NCBI RefSeq assembly: GCF_029892105.1
Contig: NZ_JARZAJ010000021.1
Coordinates: 85,144-149,143 of the forward strand
Direction of reading: 5' to 3'
Length of the DNA stretch: 64,000 nucleotides
Source: Kitasatospora sp. GP82
GTDB taxonomy: Bacteria; Actinomycetota; Actinomycetes; Streptomycetales; Streptomycetaceae
The translations under genes were made by a program, and so were the position numbers. The notes beneath the pieces are model-generated. The model was not told where the DNA came from. It ran no database searches and saw only the letters and a program-made list of their open reading frames with translations. This document shows, one piece after another, positions 18,963 to 26,752 of this stretch. The number at the start of each line of letters is the position of its first letter. Positions within the stretch are counted from its first letter, which is position 1.

Positions 18963-20096
18963 TCAGGAGTCGAGCCGCGTCACAGCACCGTCTGCCACCG
19001 CGAAGCGGGCTCCGGACAGCGCCTTGGGCACGTCCTCCGGGACGGCCGCCGTCACCAGCACCTGCTCGGCGCCGGCGACCAGCTCGGCGAGGCGGTCCCG
19101 CCGCCGGGCGTCCAGCTCCGCGAAGACGTCGTCCAGGATCAGTACCGGCTCGCCGCCGTCGCCCTTCAGCAGCTCGTACGAGGCCAGCCGCAGCGCCAGC
19201 GCGTACGACCAGGACTCACCGTGGCTGGCGTAGCCCTTGGCGGGCAGCGGGCCCAGCTTCAGGCCGAGCTCGTCGCGGTGCGGACCGACCAGGGTCAGCC
19301 CCCTGGCCACCTCCTGCTGCCGGGCCTCCTGAAGAGCCGCCAGCAGCTGCTGCTCGGCCTCCTCGCGGCTGGTCGGCAGGGTGCCCTCGAACGAGCTCCG
19401 GTACTCCAGGACGGTCTCCCCACCGCCCGGGGCCAGCTGCTCGTACGCCTGCGCCACCAGCGGCTGGAGCGCGGCGACCAGCTGGATCCTGAAGGCCGTC
19501 AACTCGGCCCCGGCCCTGGCCAGATGGCCGTCCCAGACCTCCAGGGTGGAGAGGTCCGCGCCCTTGCCGCCGCCGGAGCGGCGGGCCGCGGCGGCGGTCT
19601 TGAGCAGGGCGTTGCGCTGCTTGAGCACCCGCTCGTAGTCCTGCCGGACCCCGGCCAGGCGAGGCGCGCGGGCGGTCAGCAGCTCGTCCAGGAAGCGACG
19701 GCGCTCACCCGGATCGCCCTTCACCAGGGCGAGGTCCTCGGGGGCGAACAGCACCGTGCGCAACAGGCCGAGGACGTCGCGCGGGCGGACGTTGTCGGAG
19801 CGGTTGATCCGGGCCCGGTTGGCCCGGCCCGGGTTGATCTCCAGCTCGACCAGGGTGGTGCGGCCGTCCCTGACGATGCCGGTACGGACCACCGCCCGCT
19901 CGGCGCCGAGCCGGATCAGCGGGGCGTCGGTGGCCACCCGATGGCTGCCCAGGGTGGCGACGTACCCGATGGCCTCGACCAGGTTGGTCTTGCCCTGGCC
20001 GTTCGGGCCCACAAAGGCGGTCACGCCCGGATCGAGAGGCACCTCGACCCGGGCGTAGGACCGGAAGTCGGCGAGCGACAGATGCGCGACATGCAT
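18963..20096 (-). CDS. recF: DNA replication and repair protein RecF
   Basis: This SMC-like ATPase works with RecO and RecR to load RecA at gaps. It is 377 residues. Walker A is FVGPNGQGKTNLVEAIGY near the N-terminus; the ABC-type signature region and Walker B (VLILDDVFAELDARRRDRL) lie near the C-terminus. It starts MHVAHLSLADFRSY, the usual family opening, at ATG 20096 with only a weak Shine-Dalgarno. The gene order dnaN-gnd-recF-DUF721-gyrB is the streptomycete one, where gnd is inserted between dnaN and recF. Confidence 0.97.
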   Translation of the reverse strand: MHVAHLSLADFRSYARVEVPLDPGVTAFVGPNGQGKTNLVEAIGYVATLGSHRVATDAPLIRLGAERAVVRTGIVRDGRTTLVELEINPGRANRARINRSDNVRPRDVLGLLRTVLFAPEDLALVKGDPGERRRFLDELLTARAPRLAGVRQDYERVLKQRNALLKTAAAARRSGGGKGADLSTLEVWDGHLARAGAELTAFRIQLVAALQPLVAQAYEQLAPGGGETVLEYRSSFEGTLPTSREEAEQQLLAALQEARQQEVARGLTLVGPHRDELGLKLGPLPAKGYASHGESWSYALALRLASYELLKGDGGEPVLILDDVFAELDARRRDRLAELVAGAEQVLVTAAVPEDVPKALSGARFAVADGAVTRLDS

Positions 20097-20188
20097 GGGT
20101 GTGGACTGCGCTCGCCTTCTGGGTTCTGCTGTTCCTCGTACGTCCCGGGTCCAGGGGATCGCTCCCCGAACCCCCGGCCGATCCGGCG

Positions 20189-21064
20189 TTAGTTCGACTC
20201 GACCGCGTGACCACCGAACTGGTTGCGCAGCGCGGCGATCATCTTCATCTGCGGCGAGTCCTCCTGGCGGGAGGCGAAGCGGGCGAAGAGCGAGGCCGTG
20301 ATCGCGGGCAGCGGCACGGCGTGGTCGATCGCGGCCTCGACGGTCCAGCGGCCCTCACCGGAGTCCGCGGCCCAGCCCTTGAGCTTGGCCAGGTGCTCGT
20401 CGTCGTCCAGCGCACGGACGGCCAGGTCGAGCAGCCAGGAACGGATGACCGTGCCCTCCTGCCAGCTGCGGAAGACCTCGCGGACGTCGGTGACCTCGGG
20501 TGCCGCCTCCAGCAGCTCCCAGCCCTCGGCGAAGGCCTGCATCATCGCGTACTCGATGCCGTTGTGGACCATCTTGGCGAAGTGGCCGGCGCCGACCCTG
20601 CCCGCGTGCACCGAGCCGAACTCGCCCTCGGGCTTCAGCGCGTCGAAGATCGGCTGGACCTTGGCGACGTGCTCGGCGTCGCCGCCGTACATCAGCGCAT
20701 AGCCGTTCTCCAGGCCCCAGACGCCGCCGGAGACACCGCAGTCCACGAAGCCGATGCCCTTGGCGGCCAGCGTCTCGGCGTGCTTGATGTCGTCGGTCCA
20801 GCGCGAGTTGCCGCCGTCCACCACCACGTCGCCGGGGGAGAGCAGCTCGGCCAGCTGGTCGACGGTGTCCTGGGTCGGGCCACCGGCCGGGACCATCACC
20901 CACACCACGCGCGGGCCCTGCAGCTTGCTGATCAGCTGCTCAAGGCTGTCGACGTCGGCGAGTTCCGGGTTGCGGTCGTAGCCGATGACGGTGTGGCCGG
21001 CGCGGCGGATGCGCTCGCGCATGTTGCCGCCCATCTTGCCGAGACCGATGAGGCCGAGCTCCAT
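20189..21064 (-). CDS. gnd: 6-phosphogluconate dehydrogenase, decarboxylating (short form)
   Basis: The enzyme oxidises 6-phosphogluconate to ribulose 5-phosphate and CO2 in the pentose phosphate pathway. It is 291 residues, the short family (about 300 residues, typical of actinobacterial dnaN-linked copies) rather than the roughly 470-residue long form. The Rossmann motif is GLIGLGKMGGNM. The substrate/catalytic segments are VVDGGNSRW, CGVSGG and GAGHFAKMVHNGIEYAMMQ, the last holding the catalytic Lys. The short form usually prefers NAD; cofactor preference is not proven here. The ATG start at 21064 has GAAGGAC upstream. Confidence 0.93.
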   Translation of the reverse strand: MELGLIGLGKMGGNMRERIRRAGHTVIGYDRNPELADVDSLEQLISKLQGPRVVWVMVPAGGPTQDTVDQLAELLSPGDVVVDGGNSRWTDDIKHAETLAAKGIGFVDCGVSGGVWGLENGYALMYGGDAEHVAKVQPIFDALKPEGEFGSVHAGRVGAGHFAKMVHNGIEYAMMQAFAEGWELLEAAPEVTDVREVFRSWQEGTVIRSWLLDLAVRALDDDEHLAKLKGWAADSGEGRWTVEAAIDHAVPLPAITASLFARFASRQEDSPQMKMIAALRNQFGGHAVESN

Positions 21065-21138
21065 GACAACTGTCCTTCACTGTGGTGTGTGCCTGACGGC
21101 GGCGCCGTTGCCGCACAGCCCGAGCCTACGCCGGGACA

Positions 21139-21180
21139 CACAGCGCCTCCCCCGGTCGGGGCGGACCAGGGGAGGCTGTG
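21139..21180 (-). terminator. Probable terminator downstream of dnaN
   Basis: GCCTCCCC at 21145-21152 pairs with GGGGAGGC at 21169-21176, extended after a 2-base bulge by CACA/TGTG. An inner GGTC/GACC helix closes the loop. It is about 55 bases past the dnaN stop and ahead of gnd. Confidence 0.55.
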
Positions 21181-21197
21181 CGGGATTCGGCCGGACG

Positions 21198-21218
21198 CCG
21201 TCCACAGGCTGTGGACCG
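21198..21218. promoter_or_regulatory. Inverted pair of DnaA-box-like sites after dnaN
   Basis: CCGTCCACA (21198-21206) faces TGTGGACCG (21210-21218) in a 17-bp perfect palindrome with a single central base. It lies 16 bases beyond the dnaN stop, between dnaN and its terminator. Confidence 0.45.
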
Positions 21219-21233
21219 GCTCGCCGGAAGCCG

Positions 21234-22364
21234 TCAGCCCGAGAGGCGGACCGGCATGATCAGGTACTGGTACGCCGCGTCCGCCTCGGCGTCGACCGCG
21301 GCCTTGCCGCTGAGCAGGGCCGGCTTGGTCGAGGTGGTGAAGCTCAGCTGGGCGTACGCGGAGTCGATGGCCTTGAGGCCCTCCTCCAGGTAGCCGGGGT
21401 TGAAGGCGATCGAGATGTCGTCGCCCTCCAGGTCGGCGTCGATCCGCTCGGTGGCCTGGGCGTCGTCGCCGGAGCCGGCCTCCAGGGTGAGCACACCCTG
21501 CTCGAAGTTGAGCCGGACCGGGGTGTTGCGCTCGGCGACCAGCGAGACGCGCTTGAGCGCCTCGAGGAAGGGCTGGGTCTGGATCGCCGCGATCGCGTTG
21601 AACTCGGTCGGGAACAGGGTGCGGAACTTCGGGAACTCACCCTCCAGCAGGCGGGTGGTCGTCCGGCGCCCGGCGCCCTCGAAGCCGATCAGGCCCTCGC
21701 CCGCCCCGCCGGAGGACAGCGCGATGGAGACGCTGTCGCCGCTGCCGAGGGACTTGGCGATGTCCTGCAGGGTCTTGGCGGGGACCAGGGCGACGGCGGA
21801 GATGTCCGACTGCTCGGGCTTCCACAGCAGCTCGCGGACCGCGAAGCGGTACCGGTCGGTGGCGGCCAGGGTGATCCGGTCGCCCTCGATCTCGACCCGG
21901 ACACCGGTGAGCACCGGCAGGGTGTCGTCGCGCCCGGCGGCCACGGCGGCCTGGCTGACGGCGGCGGCGAAGACGTCACCGGGGACGGTGCCGGTGGCGG
22001 TCGGCATCTGCGGCAGCGCCGGGTAGTCCTCCACAGACATGCTCGGGAGTGTGAATCGCGAGCTGCCGCAGACCACGCTGACCCGCATGCCGTCGGTGGA
22101 GATCTCCACCGGGCGGTTGGGCAGGTTGCGCGAGATGTCGTTCAGCAGGCGGCCGGAGACCAGGACCGTGCCGGCCTCCTCGACGTCGGCGTCGAGCTCG
22201 ACCCGGGCCGAGACCTCGTAGTCGAACCCGGACAGGGCCAGGCTGCCCTCCTGCGCCGTCAGCAGCAGGCCGGCCAGCACCGGCACCGGCGGCCGCGCCG
22301 GGAGGCTGCGGGCAGCCCAGGCCACCGCCTCCGCGAGGACGTCACGCTCCACCCGGAACTTCAC
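21234..22364 (-). CDS. dnaN: DNA polymerase III beta subunit (sliding clamp)
   Basis: The ring-shaped clamp tethers polymerase III to DNA. It is 376 residues, the usual streptomycete length, with the three repeated clamp domains visible as roughly equal thirds. The protein opens VKFRVERDVLAEAVAWAARSLPARPPVPVLAGLLL and ends with the family's YLIMPVRL. The GTG at 22364 is chosen because AGGAGG lies about 9 bases upstream; the longer open frame that reads into oriC has no similarity. It is read away from oriC, on the same strand as dnaA. Confidence 0.97.
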   Translation of the reverse strand: MKFRVERDVLAEAVAWAARSLPARPPVPVLAGLLLTAQEGSLALSGFDYEVSARVELDADVEEAGTVLVSGRLLNDISRNLPNRPVEISTDGMRVSVVCGSSRFTLPSMSVEDYPALPQMPTATGTVPGDVFAAAVSQAAVAAGRDDTLPVLTGVRVEIEGDRITLAATDRYRFAVRELLWKPEQSDISAVALVPAKTLQDIAKSLGSGDSVSIALSSGGAGEGLIGFEGAGRRTTTRLLEGEFPKFRTLFPTEFNAIAAIQTQPFLEALKRVSLVAERNTPVRLNFEQGVLTLEAGSGDDAQATERIDADLEGDDISIAFNPGYLEEGLKAIDSAYAQLSFTTSTKPALLSGKAAVDAEADAAYQYLIMPVRLSG

Positions 22365-23398
22365 CGGTAACCGCCTCCTGGACTCCGCTGTCGCTTGCAC
22401 TCTTGATCGTCTACTGGCACCTGGCCGCCGGGCCTGAGCCCTCCGGTTTCCAGTTGCCGGAGAACAGTCTGACGTACTCCACCGACAGACGAGGCAATCG
22501 GGCCGAGTCAAGTCCGAACAGTTGTCGGTTTCGGAGTATCCACAGATTTCGGCCCGCCCCACTGTTGATCAAGGTCAGAGGTCTATAGGTGTAGTGGTAG
22601 TAGTAGGGCCTGTGGATACCGTGGATAACCCCGTTTTCGCAGGTCAAGTGCTGTTTTTTGTCCACAGTCGCTGTGGATGGAACCTGTGGACAACCAGGGC
22701 CTACTGTGGACAGCGGAGAGTTATCAACAGGGCACGCTGAGTATCCACAGGTTATCCACAGCACTGTCCCCAGATCATGGACGGGTTATCCACCGGGCGC
22801 TGTCAACATCTCGTGACGCCTTTCACACCAGCAGGTGAACAGTTGCCGCACGTTGTCGAACTGTGGATGCACCTGTGGACAACCTGGGGATAACTGCCCC
22901 TTCCCTGGGGACAACCGGTGGATAACCCATTCGGCCCTCTGATGGTCCGCCAACTGTCCACAGCCTGTGGATAACTGTTGTGCACAAGTCCCCAGGGGCC
23001 TGACCTGCGTCGAAGAGCGTAGCGGTGACGGCCCTGTGGAAGAATTCTGGATAACTCGGGGCTCCCCAGCCTGTGGACGGGGGAAAACCACCCGATCCTG
23101 TGGATTACTGCCCTGCGGCCCCGACCCGTTCGAATTGATGGTCAGATGTTCGGCGCGGCAGTCCACCTGGCGAAGCGTCGACTGTGGGAATCCTGCCCCG
23201 ATCCCGCCGCCGCTACACCTCCATCCACACCCGTCGTCGAGGCCGGCACCGGCCCACCGGGGCCCGGAGCGCCCGCCCGGGGCTCTCACGAGGCCCTGGC
23301 GCCCGCCCGGCGGCCGGAAACGACGACGGGGAGCCGGACGCCCTCCGGATCGCTCCAGTGGGCCCGACTCCCCGTCACGTCGCGTGCGCGGCGCGGGT
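22365..23398. other. oriC: Chromosomal replication origin oriC
   Basis: This roughly 1-kb non-coding dnaN-dnaA spacer holds about twenty DnaA-box-like 9-mers in both orientations. Plus-strand sites: 22536 GTATCCACA, 22658 TTGTCCACA, 22721 TTATCAACA, 22741 GTATCCACA, 22752 TTATCCACA, 22786 TTATCCACC, 22954 CTGTCCACA. Minus-strand sites: 22611, 22620, 22672, 22685, 22705, 22862, 22874, 22885, 22906, 22917, 22966, 23046, 23072 and 23099. Exact TTGTCCACA matches are at 22658, 22685 (minus) and 22874 (minus). The boxes form two clusters split by a box-free stretch at 22795-22861. Several neighbours are 11-12 or 21 bases apart. Streptomycete origins have this two-cluster, many-box form. Short A/T-richer stretches (for example around 22580-22605) may be where melting starts. 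Confidence 0.95.
23335..23376 (-). terminator. Possible terminator after dnaA
   Basis: GACGGGGAG (23335-23343) is complementary to CTCCCCGTC (23368-23376), with a 24-base GC-rich loop able to fold further. It lies just beyond the dnaA stop and would keep dnaA transcription out of oriC. Confidence 0.5.
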
Positions 23399-25348
23399 TC
23401 AGCTCTTGATGCGGTTGGTCAGCTCCGTGACCTGGTTGTAGATGGAGCGCCGCTCCGCCATCAGCGAGCGGATCTTCCGGTCGGCGTGCATCACGGTGGT
23501 GTGGTCCCGGCCGCCGAACTGGGCGCCGATCTTGGGGAGCGACAGGTCGGTGAGCTCGCGGCAGAGGTACATCGCGATCTGACGTGCCGTCACCAGTACA
23601 CGGCTGCGCGAGGATCCGCAGAGGTCGTCCACGCCCAGACCGAAGTAGGCGGCCGTCTGCTGCATGATGACCTGCGCGGTGATCTCCGGGCCCGCGTCCT
23701 CGTCGCCGCCCGGGATCAGGTCCTTGAGGACGATCCCCGCCAACTCCAGGTCCACAGGCGCCCGGTTGAGGTTGGCGAAGGCGGTGACGCGGATCAGCGC
23801 GCCTTCCAACTCCCGGATGTTGCGGGTGATCCGGGAGGCGATGAACTCCAACACATCGGCCGGAGCGTTGAGTTGCTCCTGGATCGCCTTCTTGCGCAGG
23901 ATCGCGATCCGGGTCTCCAGCTCGGGCGGGGTGACGTCGGTGATCAGTCCCCACTCGAAGCGGTTGCGCAGCCGGTCCTCCAGGGTGATCAGCTGCTTGG
24001 GTGGCCGGTCGGAGGAGAGGACGATCTGCTTGTTGGCGTTGTGCAGGGTGTTGAAGGTGTGGAAGAACTCCTCCTGCGTGGACTCCTTGCTCGCCAGGAA
24101 CTGGACGTCGTCCACGAGCAGGATGTCCATGTCCCGGTACCGCTTGCGGAACGCGTCCGCCTTGCCGTCCCGGATCGAGTTGATGAACTCGTTGGTGAAC
24201 TCCTCCGAGCTCACGTAGCGCACCCGGGTCCCCGGGAAGAGGCTGCGCGAGTAGTGCCCGATGGCATGCAGCAGGTGGGTCTTGCCGAGCCCGGACTCGC
24301 CGTAGATGAACAGCGGGTTGTACGCCTTGGCCGGGGCCTCGGCGACCGCCACCGCCGCCGCGTGCGCGAAGCGGTTGCTGGCGCCGATCACGAAGGTGTC
24401 GAACAGGTACTTGGGATTCAGCCGGGCCGCGGGCTCGTCCTTGCGCGAGCCGCCGGCCGGGGGAGCGCCGGGCGGCGCGGGCACACCCGGGCTCGGGGTG
24501 CGCTCGGGCACCTGGCCGCCGGTGGTGGGAGGTTGCCCCGGCTGCGGCCGGGTGTCCGGCAGCAGTGCGTCCCGGTCGGTCTGGACAGCGGGCGGCCGCT
24601 GGGGGAGCGGCGGAGTGCGCCGGGCGCCGGCCGAGGGACGCGGGCGGTCGCCGGGGCCGGTTCCGTACGCGCCGCCGAACAGGTCGCCCTGCGCGACGGT
24701 GGCGGAGTCCCGGCCTTCGCCGCGCCGCTCGGTCTCCTGGCCCCCGTAGCCGCCCTCCCAGCCGGGGCGCTGCTCGGCGGCGCCCGACCACTCGCTCTGC
24801 TCGCCGCCGTAGGGGGCGGGACGCTGGTCGTAACCGGCCGTGTCGTAGCGGCCGCTGCGCTCGTAGCCCTGCGGGGCCTCGGCGGTCTGGGACTCGTACG
24901 GGCGGGCGTAGTCGGGGGAGGGGTAGTTCTCGGTCCTGGGCCAGCGGCCGGTCTCGGACTCCGGCTCGGCGTAGGGCTGCTGCCAGTCCTGGGGCCCGGC
25001 GGACGGGCCCGGCTGGGGGCTCTGCGGCTGGGCAGGAGCGGACTCGGGCTCGGCGGGAGCCGGGCTGGCGGCCGGTGGGACGGCGTTGGCGTCGACCATC
25101 ACGGCGATCCGCACGGGGCGGGCGAACTCGCGGCTGAGTTCCTCCGTCAGCGGCGGCAGCAGCCGGCCTTCGAGCACCTGCTTGGCCCGCTCGTTCGGTG
25201 CGGCCAGCAGGGCGGTGTCGTGCATCATCCACATCGGCTGGGTGCGGCGCAGCCACATCTTGTCGCTGTCCCCGACGCCTGAGTCGTTGACCAGCCGCTC
25301 GACGACTCTCGCCCAGACCACGACGAGATCGCTGTTGACATCAGCCAC
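23399..25348 (-). CDS. dnaA: Chromosomal replication initiator protein DnaA
   Basis: This AAA+ initiator binds DnaA boxes and opens oriC. It is 649 residues, long because domain II is a Pro/Gly/Tyr-rich linker of more than 200 residues, as in other streptomycetes. Domain I is at the N-terminus (VVWARVVERLVND). Domain III has Walker A GESGLGKTHLLHAIGHY and Walker B ILLVDDVQFLASK. Domain IV has the DNA-binding signature GGRDHTTVMHADRKI. The GTG at 25348 is chosen because VADVNSDLVVVW matches the family start; the open frame upstream crosses the promoter. The promoter and a DnaA box lie about 100 bases upstream, suggesting autoregulation. Confidence 0.97.
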   Translation of the reverse strand: MADVNSDLVVVWARVVERLVNDSGVGDSDKMWLRRTQPMWMMHDTALLAAPNERAKQVLEGRLLPPLTEELSREFARPVRIAVMVDANAVPPAASPAPAEPESAPAQPQSPQPGPSAGPQDWQQPYAEPESETGRWPRTENYPSPDYARPYESQTAEAPQGYERSGRYDTAGYDQRPAPYGGEQSEWSGAAEQRPGWEGGYGGQETERRGEGRDSATVAQGDLFGGAYGTGPGDRPRPSAGARRTPPLPQRPPAVQTDRDALLPDTRPQPGQPPTTGGQVPERTPSPGVPAPPGAPPAGGSRKDEPAARLNPKYLFDTFVIGASNRFAHAAAVAVAEAPAKAYNPLFIYGESGLGKTHLLHAIGHYSRSLFPGTRVRYVSSEEFTNEFINSIRDGKADAFRKRYRDMDILLVDDVQFLASKESTQEEFFHTFNTLHNANKQIVLSSDRPPKQLITLEDRLRNRFEWGLITDVTPPELETRIAILRKKAIQEQLNAPADVLEFIASRITRNIRELEGALIRVTAFANLNRAPVDLELAGIVLKDLIPGGDEDAGPEITAQVIMQQTAAYFGLGVDDLCGSSRSRVLVTARQIAMYLCRELTDLSLPKIGAQFGGRDHTTVMHADRKIRSLMAERRSIYNQVTELTNRIKS

Positions 25349-25438
25349 TGGTGCACGCTTTCTCGTTCCCCGATGCGGGGGTGTCAAGGGACTTCGGGTG
25401 CCGGTCCGATCCGATGAACAAACCCGACAAGTCCTGCA

Positions 25439-25467
25439 ACGGTAGTCAGCCGACTGGGCTGATTCAA
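25439..25467 (-). promoter_or_regulatory. dnaA promoter
   Basis: On the minus strand, TTGAAT (25462-25467) is separated by 17 bases from TACCGT (25439-25444), close to the vegetative sigma-HrdB pattern. The -10 lies about 90 bases upstream of the dnaA GTG. The DnaA box at 25472-25480 is 4 bases behind the -35. Confidence 0.7.
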
Positions 25468-25471
25468 GTTG

Positions 25472-25480
25472 TTGTCCACA
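25472..25480 (+). promoter_or_regulatory. DnaA box at the dnaA promoter
   Basis: An exact TTGTCCACA sits immediately upstream of the dnaA -35 hexamer, followed by TGTGGGTG as a possible weaker facing site. The position fits autorepression of dnaA, as shown for other streptomycete dnaA genes. Confidence 0.75.
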
Positions 25481-25611
25481 GGCTGTGGGTGAACGTACTC
25501 GTGGTGCGCGGGCGGGCGCGCGGCGTCGCCGGATGCCCGGTGCCGCCGGTCCGGTCACCATGATCGGCGGAGTCCGAGGGGGCTTGCGATGCTCTGCTCC
25601 GGATGGCCGGT

Positions 25612-25641
25612 TTGACCCTCCGCCCTCGTGCCGCGTACCGT
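25612..25641 (+). promoter_or_regulatory. rpmH promoter
   Basis: TTGACC (25612-25617) and TACCGT (25636-25641) are spaced by 18 bases, a good vegetative promoter. It reads toward rpmH-rnpA about 200 bases downstream. Confidence 0.65.
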
Positions 25642-25849
25642 AACCAGGTCGAGTTGTCGATGGCCGCTGCCGCATGTCCGCGGGTCCTCCCGCTTCCATA
25701 AGGCGCGCAGCACGGGCGCCGTGGATTGTCGCAACCCCAGCCGACCTGGGCCGTTGCGGCCGGATTTCTCACCAGGAGAGATCGCGCGGACGCACGGTGA
25801 CGGCCAAGCGACGTCCCGTCGCCCTACGATTCACCTCAGGAGCCCCCGA

Positions 25850-25987
25850 GTGAGCAAGCGCACCTTCCAGCCGAACAACCGTCGTCGCGCCAAGACCCAC
25901 GGCTTCCGGCTGCGTATGCGTACCCGCGCCGGCCGCGCCATCCTGGCCGCCCGCCGTGGCAAGGGCCGCACCAGCCTGTCCGCCTGA
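25850..25987 (+). CDS. rpmH: 50S ribosomal protein L34
   Basis: L34 is a 45-residue basic protein of the large ribosomal subunit. The whole sequence matches the family (SKRTFQPNNRRRAKTHGFR, then RMRTRAGRAILAARRGKGR). The GTG at 25850 has CAGGAG 7-8 bases upstream. It heads the conserved rpmH-rnpA-yidD-yidC-jag-rsmG-parAB series that runs away from dnaA. Confidence 0.98.
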   Translation: MSKRTFQPNNRRRAKTHGFRLRMRTRAGRAILAARRGKGRTSLSA

Positions 25988-26006
25988 TCCGCAGCAAGGG
26001 TCTGCA

Positions 26007-26438
26007 GTGCTGCCCTCCGAGAATCGGCTGCGGCGGCGCCAGGACTTCGCGACCGCAGTGAAACGCGGTCGCCGGGCCGGTCGGCCCCTTCTGGTCGTCC
26101 ATCTCAACAGAGACGGGGCGGCCGGGGGGCAGACCGACCGGAACAGCGACTCCCACCCGCACGTCGCCGAGGGGCTTCCTTCGGCGCGTGCGGGTTTCGT
26201 CGTGAGCAAGGCCGTCGGTCCCGCAGTGGTGCGCAATCTGGTGAAGCGTCGACTGCGTCATCTGGTCCGCGACCGTCTGTCCAGGTTCCCCGCAGGTAGC
26301 CTGATAGTGGTACGGGCACTGCCCGCGGCCGGGACGGCCTCGTACCTGGACCTGGAGCACGACCTGGACGCGGCGTTGCGGCGACTGCTCCGGGCCGATC
26401 CGCCGGCCGATGCCGTGCCGACAGGAGCAGGGCGATGA
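26007..26438 (+). CDS. rnpA: Ribonuclease P protein component
   Basis: RnpA assists the RNase P RNA in cutting the 5' leader of tRNA precursors. The protein opens LPSENRLRRRQDFATAVKRG and carries the RNR signature region GPAVVRNLVKRRLRHLVRDR. It is 143 residues, about 20 longer than most. The excess is a hydrophilic insert (about residues 33-53, NRDGAAGGQTDRNSDSHPHV) between the first strands, where other RnpAs are short. The start is GTG 26007, just 19 bases after rpmH. Its 3' end overlaps yidD by 4 bases. Confidence 0.95.
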   Translation: MLPSENRLRRRQDFATAVKRGRRAGRPLLVVHLNRDGAAGGQTDRNSDSHPHVAEGLPSARAGFVVSKAVGPAVVRNLVKRRLRHLVRDRLSRFPAGSLIVVRALPAAGTASYLDLEHDLDAALRRLLRADPPADAVPTGAGR

Positions 26439-26749
26439 AGTACCTGCTGATGGGGTTGATCAGGCTCTACCAGTGGACGATCAGTCCACTGCTCGGCCCG
26501 GTCTGCCGGTACTACCCCTCGTGTTCGCACTACGGGTACGAAGCGGTGCGGGTGCACGGCGCGGTCAAGGGCAGTGGCCTGACCGCGTGGCGCATCCTGC
26601 GCTGCAACCCATGGTCACCCGGCGGGGTCGATCATGTACCGCCACGCAAGCACCCGGTCTGGCACCGTCGGTTGCGCGATCTGCTGAGCCCGAAGAGCGG
26701 GACCGCCAGGCCTGAGCCGGTGGCCAAGCCCGATGTCCAAGGAGTCTGA
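26435..26749 (+). CDS. yidD: Membrane protein insertion efficiency factor YidD
   Basis: This small membrane-associated protein of 104 residues contains the family signature: LIRLYQWTISPLLGPVCRYYPSCSHYGYEAV, with conserved Cys in CRYYPSCSHY, and RILRCNPWSPGGVDHVP. YidD is thought to help YidC insert proteins. The ATG overlaps the rnpA stop (ATGA), so translation is probably coupled; yidC begins 3 bases after its stop. The C-terminal tail beyond residue 75 is variable. Confidence 0.95.
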   Translation: MKYLLMGLIRLYQWTISPLLGPVCRYYPSCSHYGYEAVRVHGAVKGSGLTAWRILRCNPWSPGGVDHVPPRKHPVWHRRLRDLLSPKSGTARPEPVAKPDVQGV

Positions 26750-26752
26750 CCG

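Larger units (their letters stand above)
25349..25849. other. dnaA-rpmH divergent intergenic region
   Basis: This 501-base non-coding spacer holds back-to-back promoters: the dnaA promoter near 25439-25467 on the minus strand with a DnaA box behind it, and the rpmH promoter near 25612-25641 on the plus strand. No short gene with a convincing start was seen between them. The leader between the rpmH promoter and the start at 25850 is about 200 bases long and GC-rich. Confidence 0.7.

Noticed and set aside
22575..22605. Riboswitch or small RNA in oriC
   Set aside because: The A/T-richer stretch is better explained as a possible unwinding element; no conserved RNA fold was recognised.
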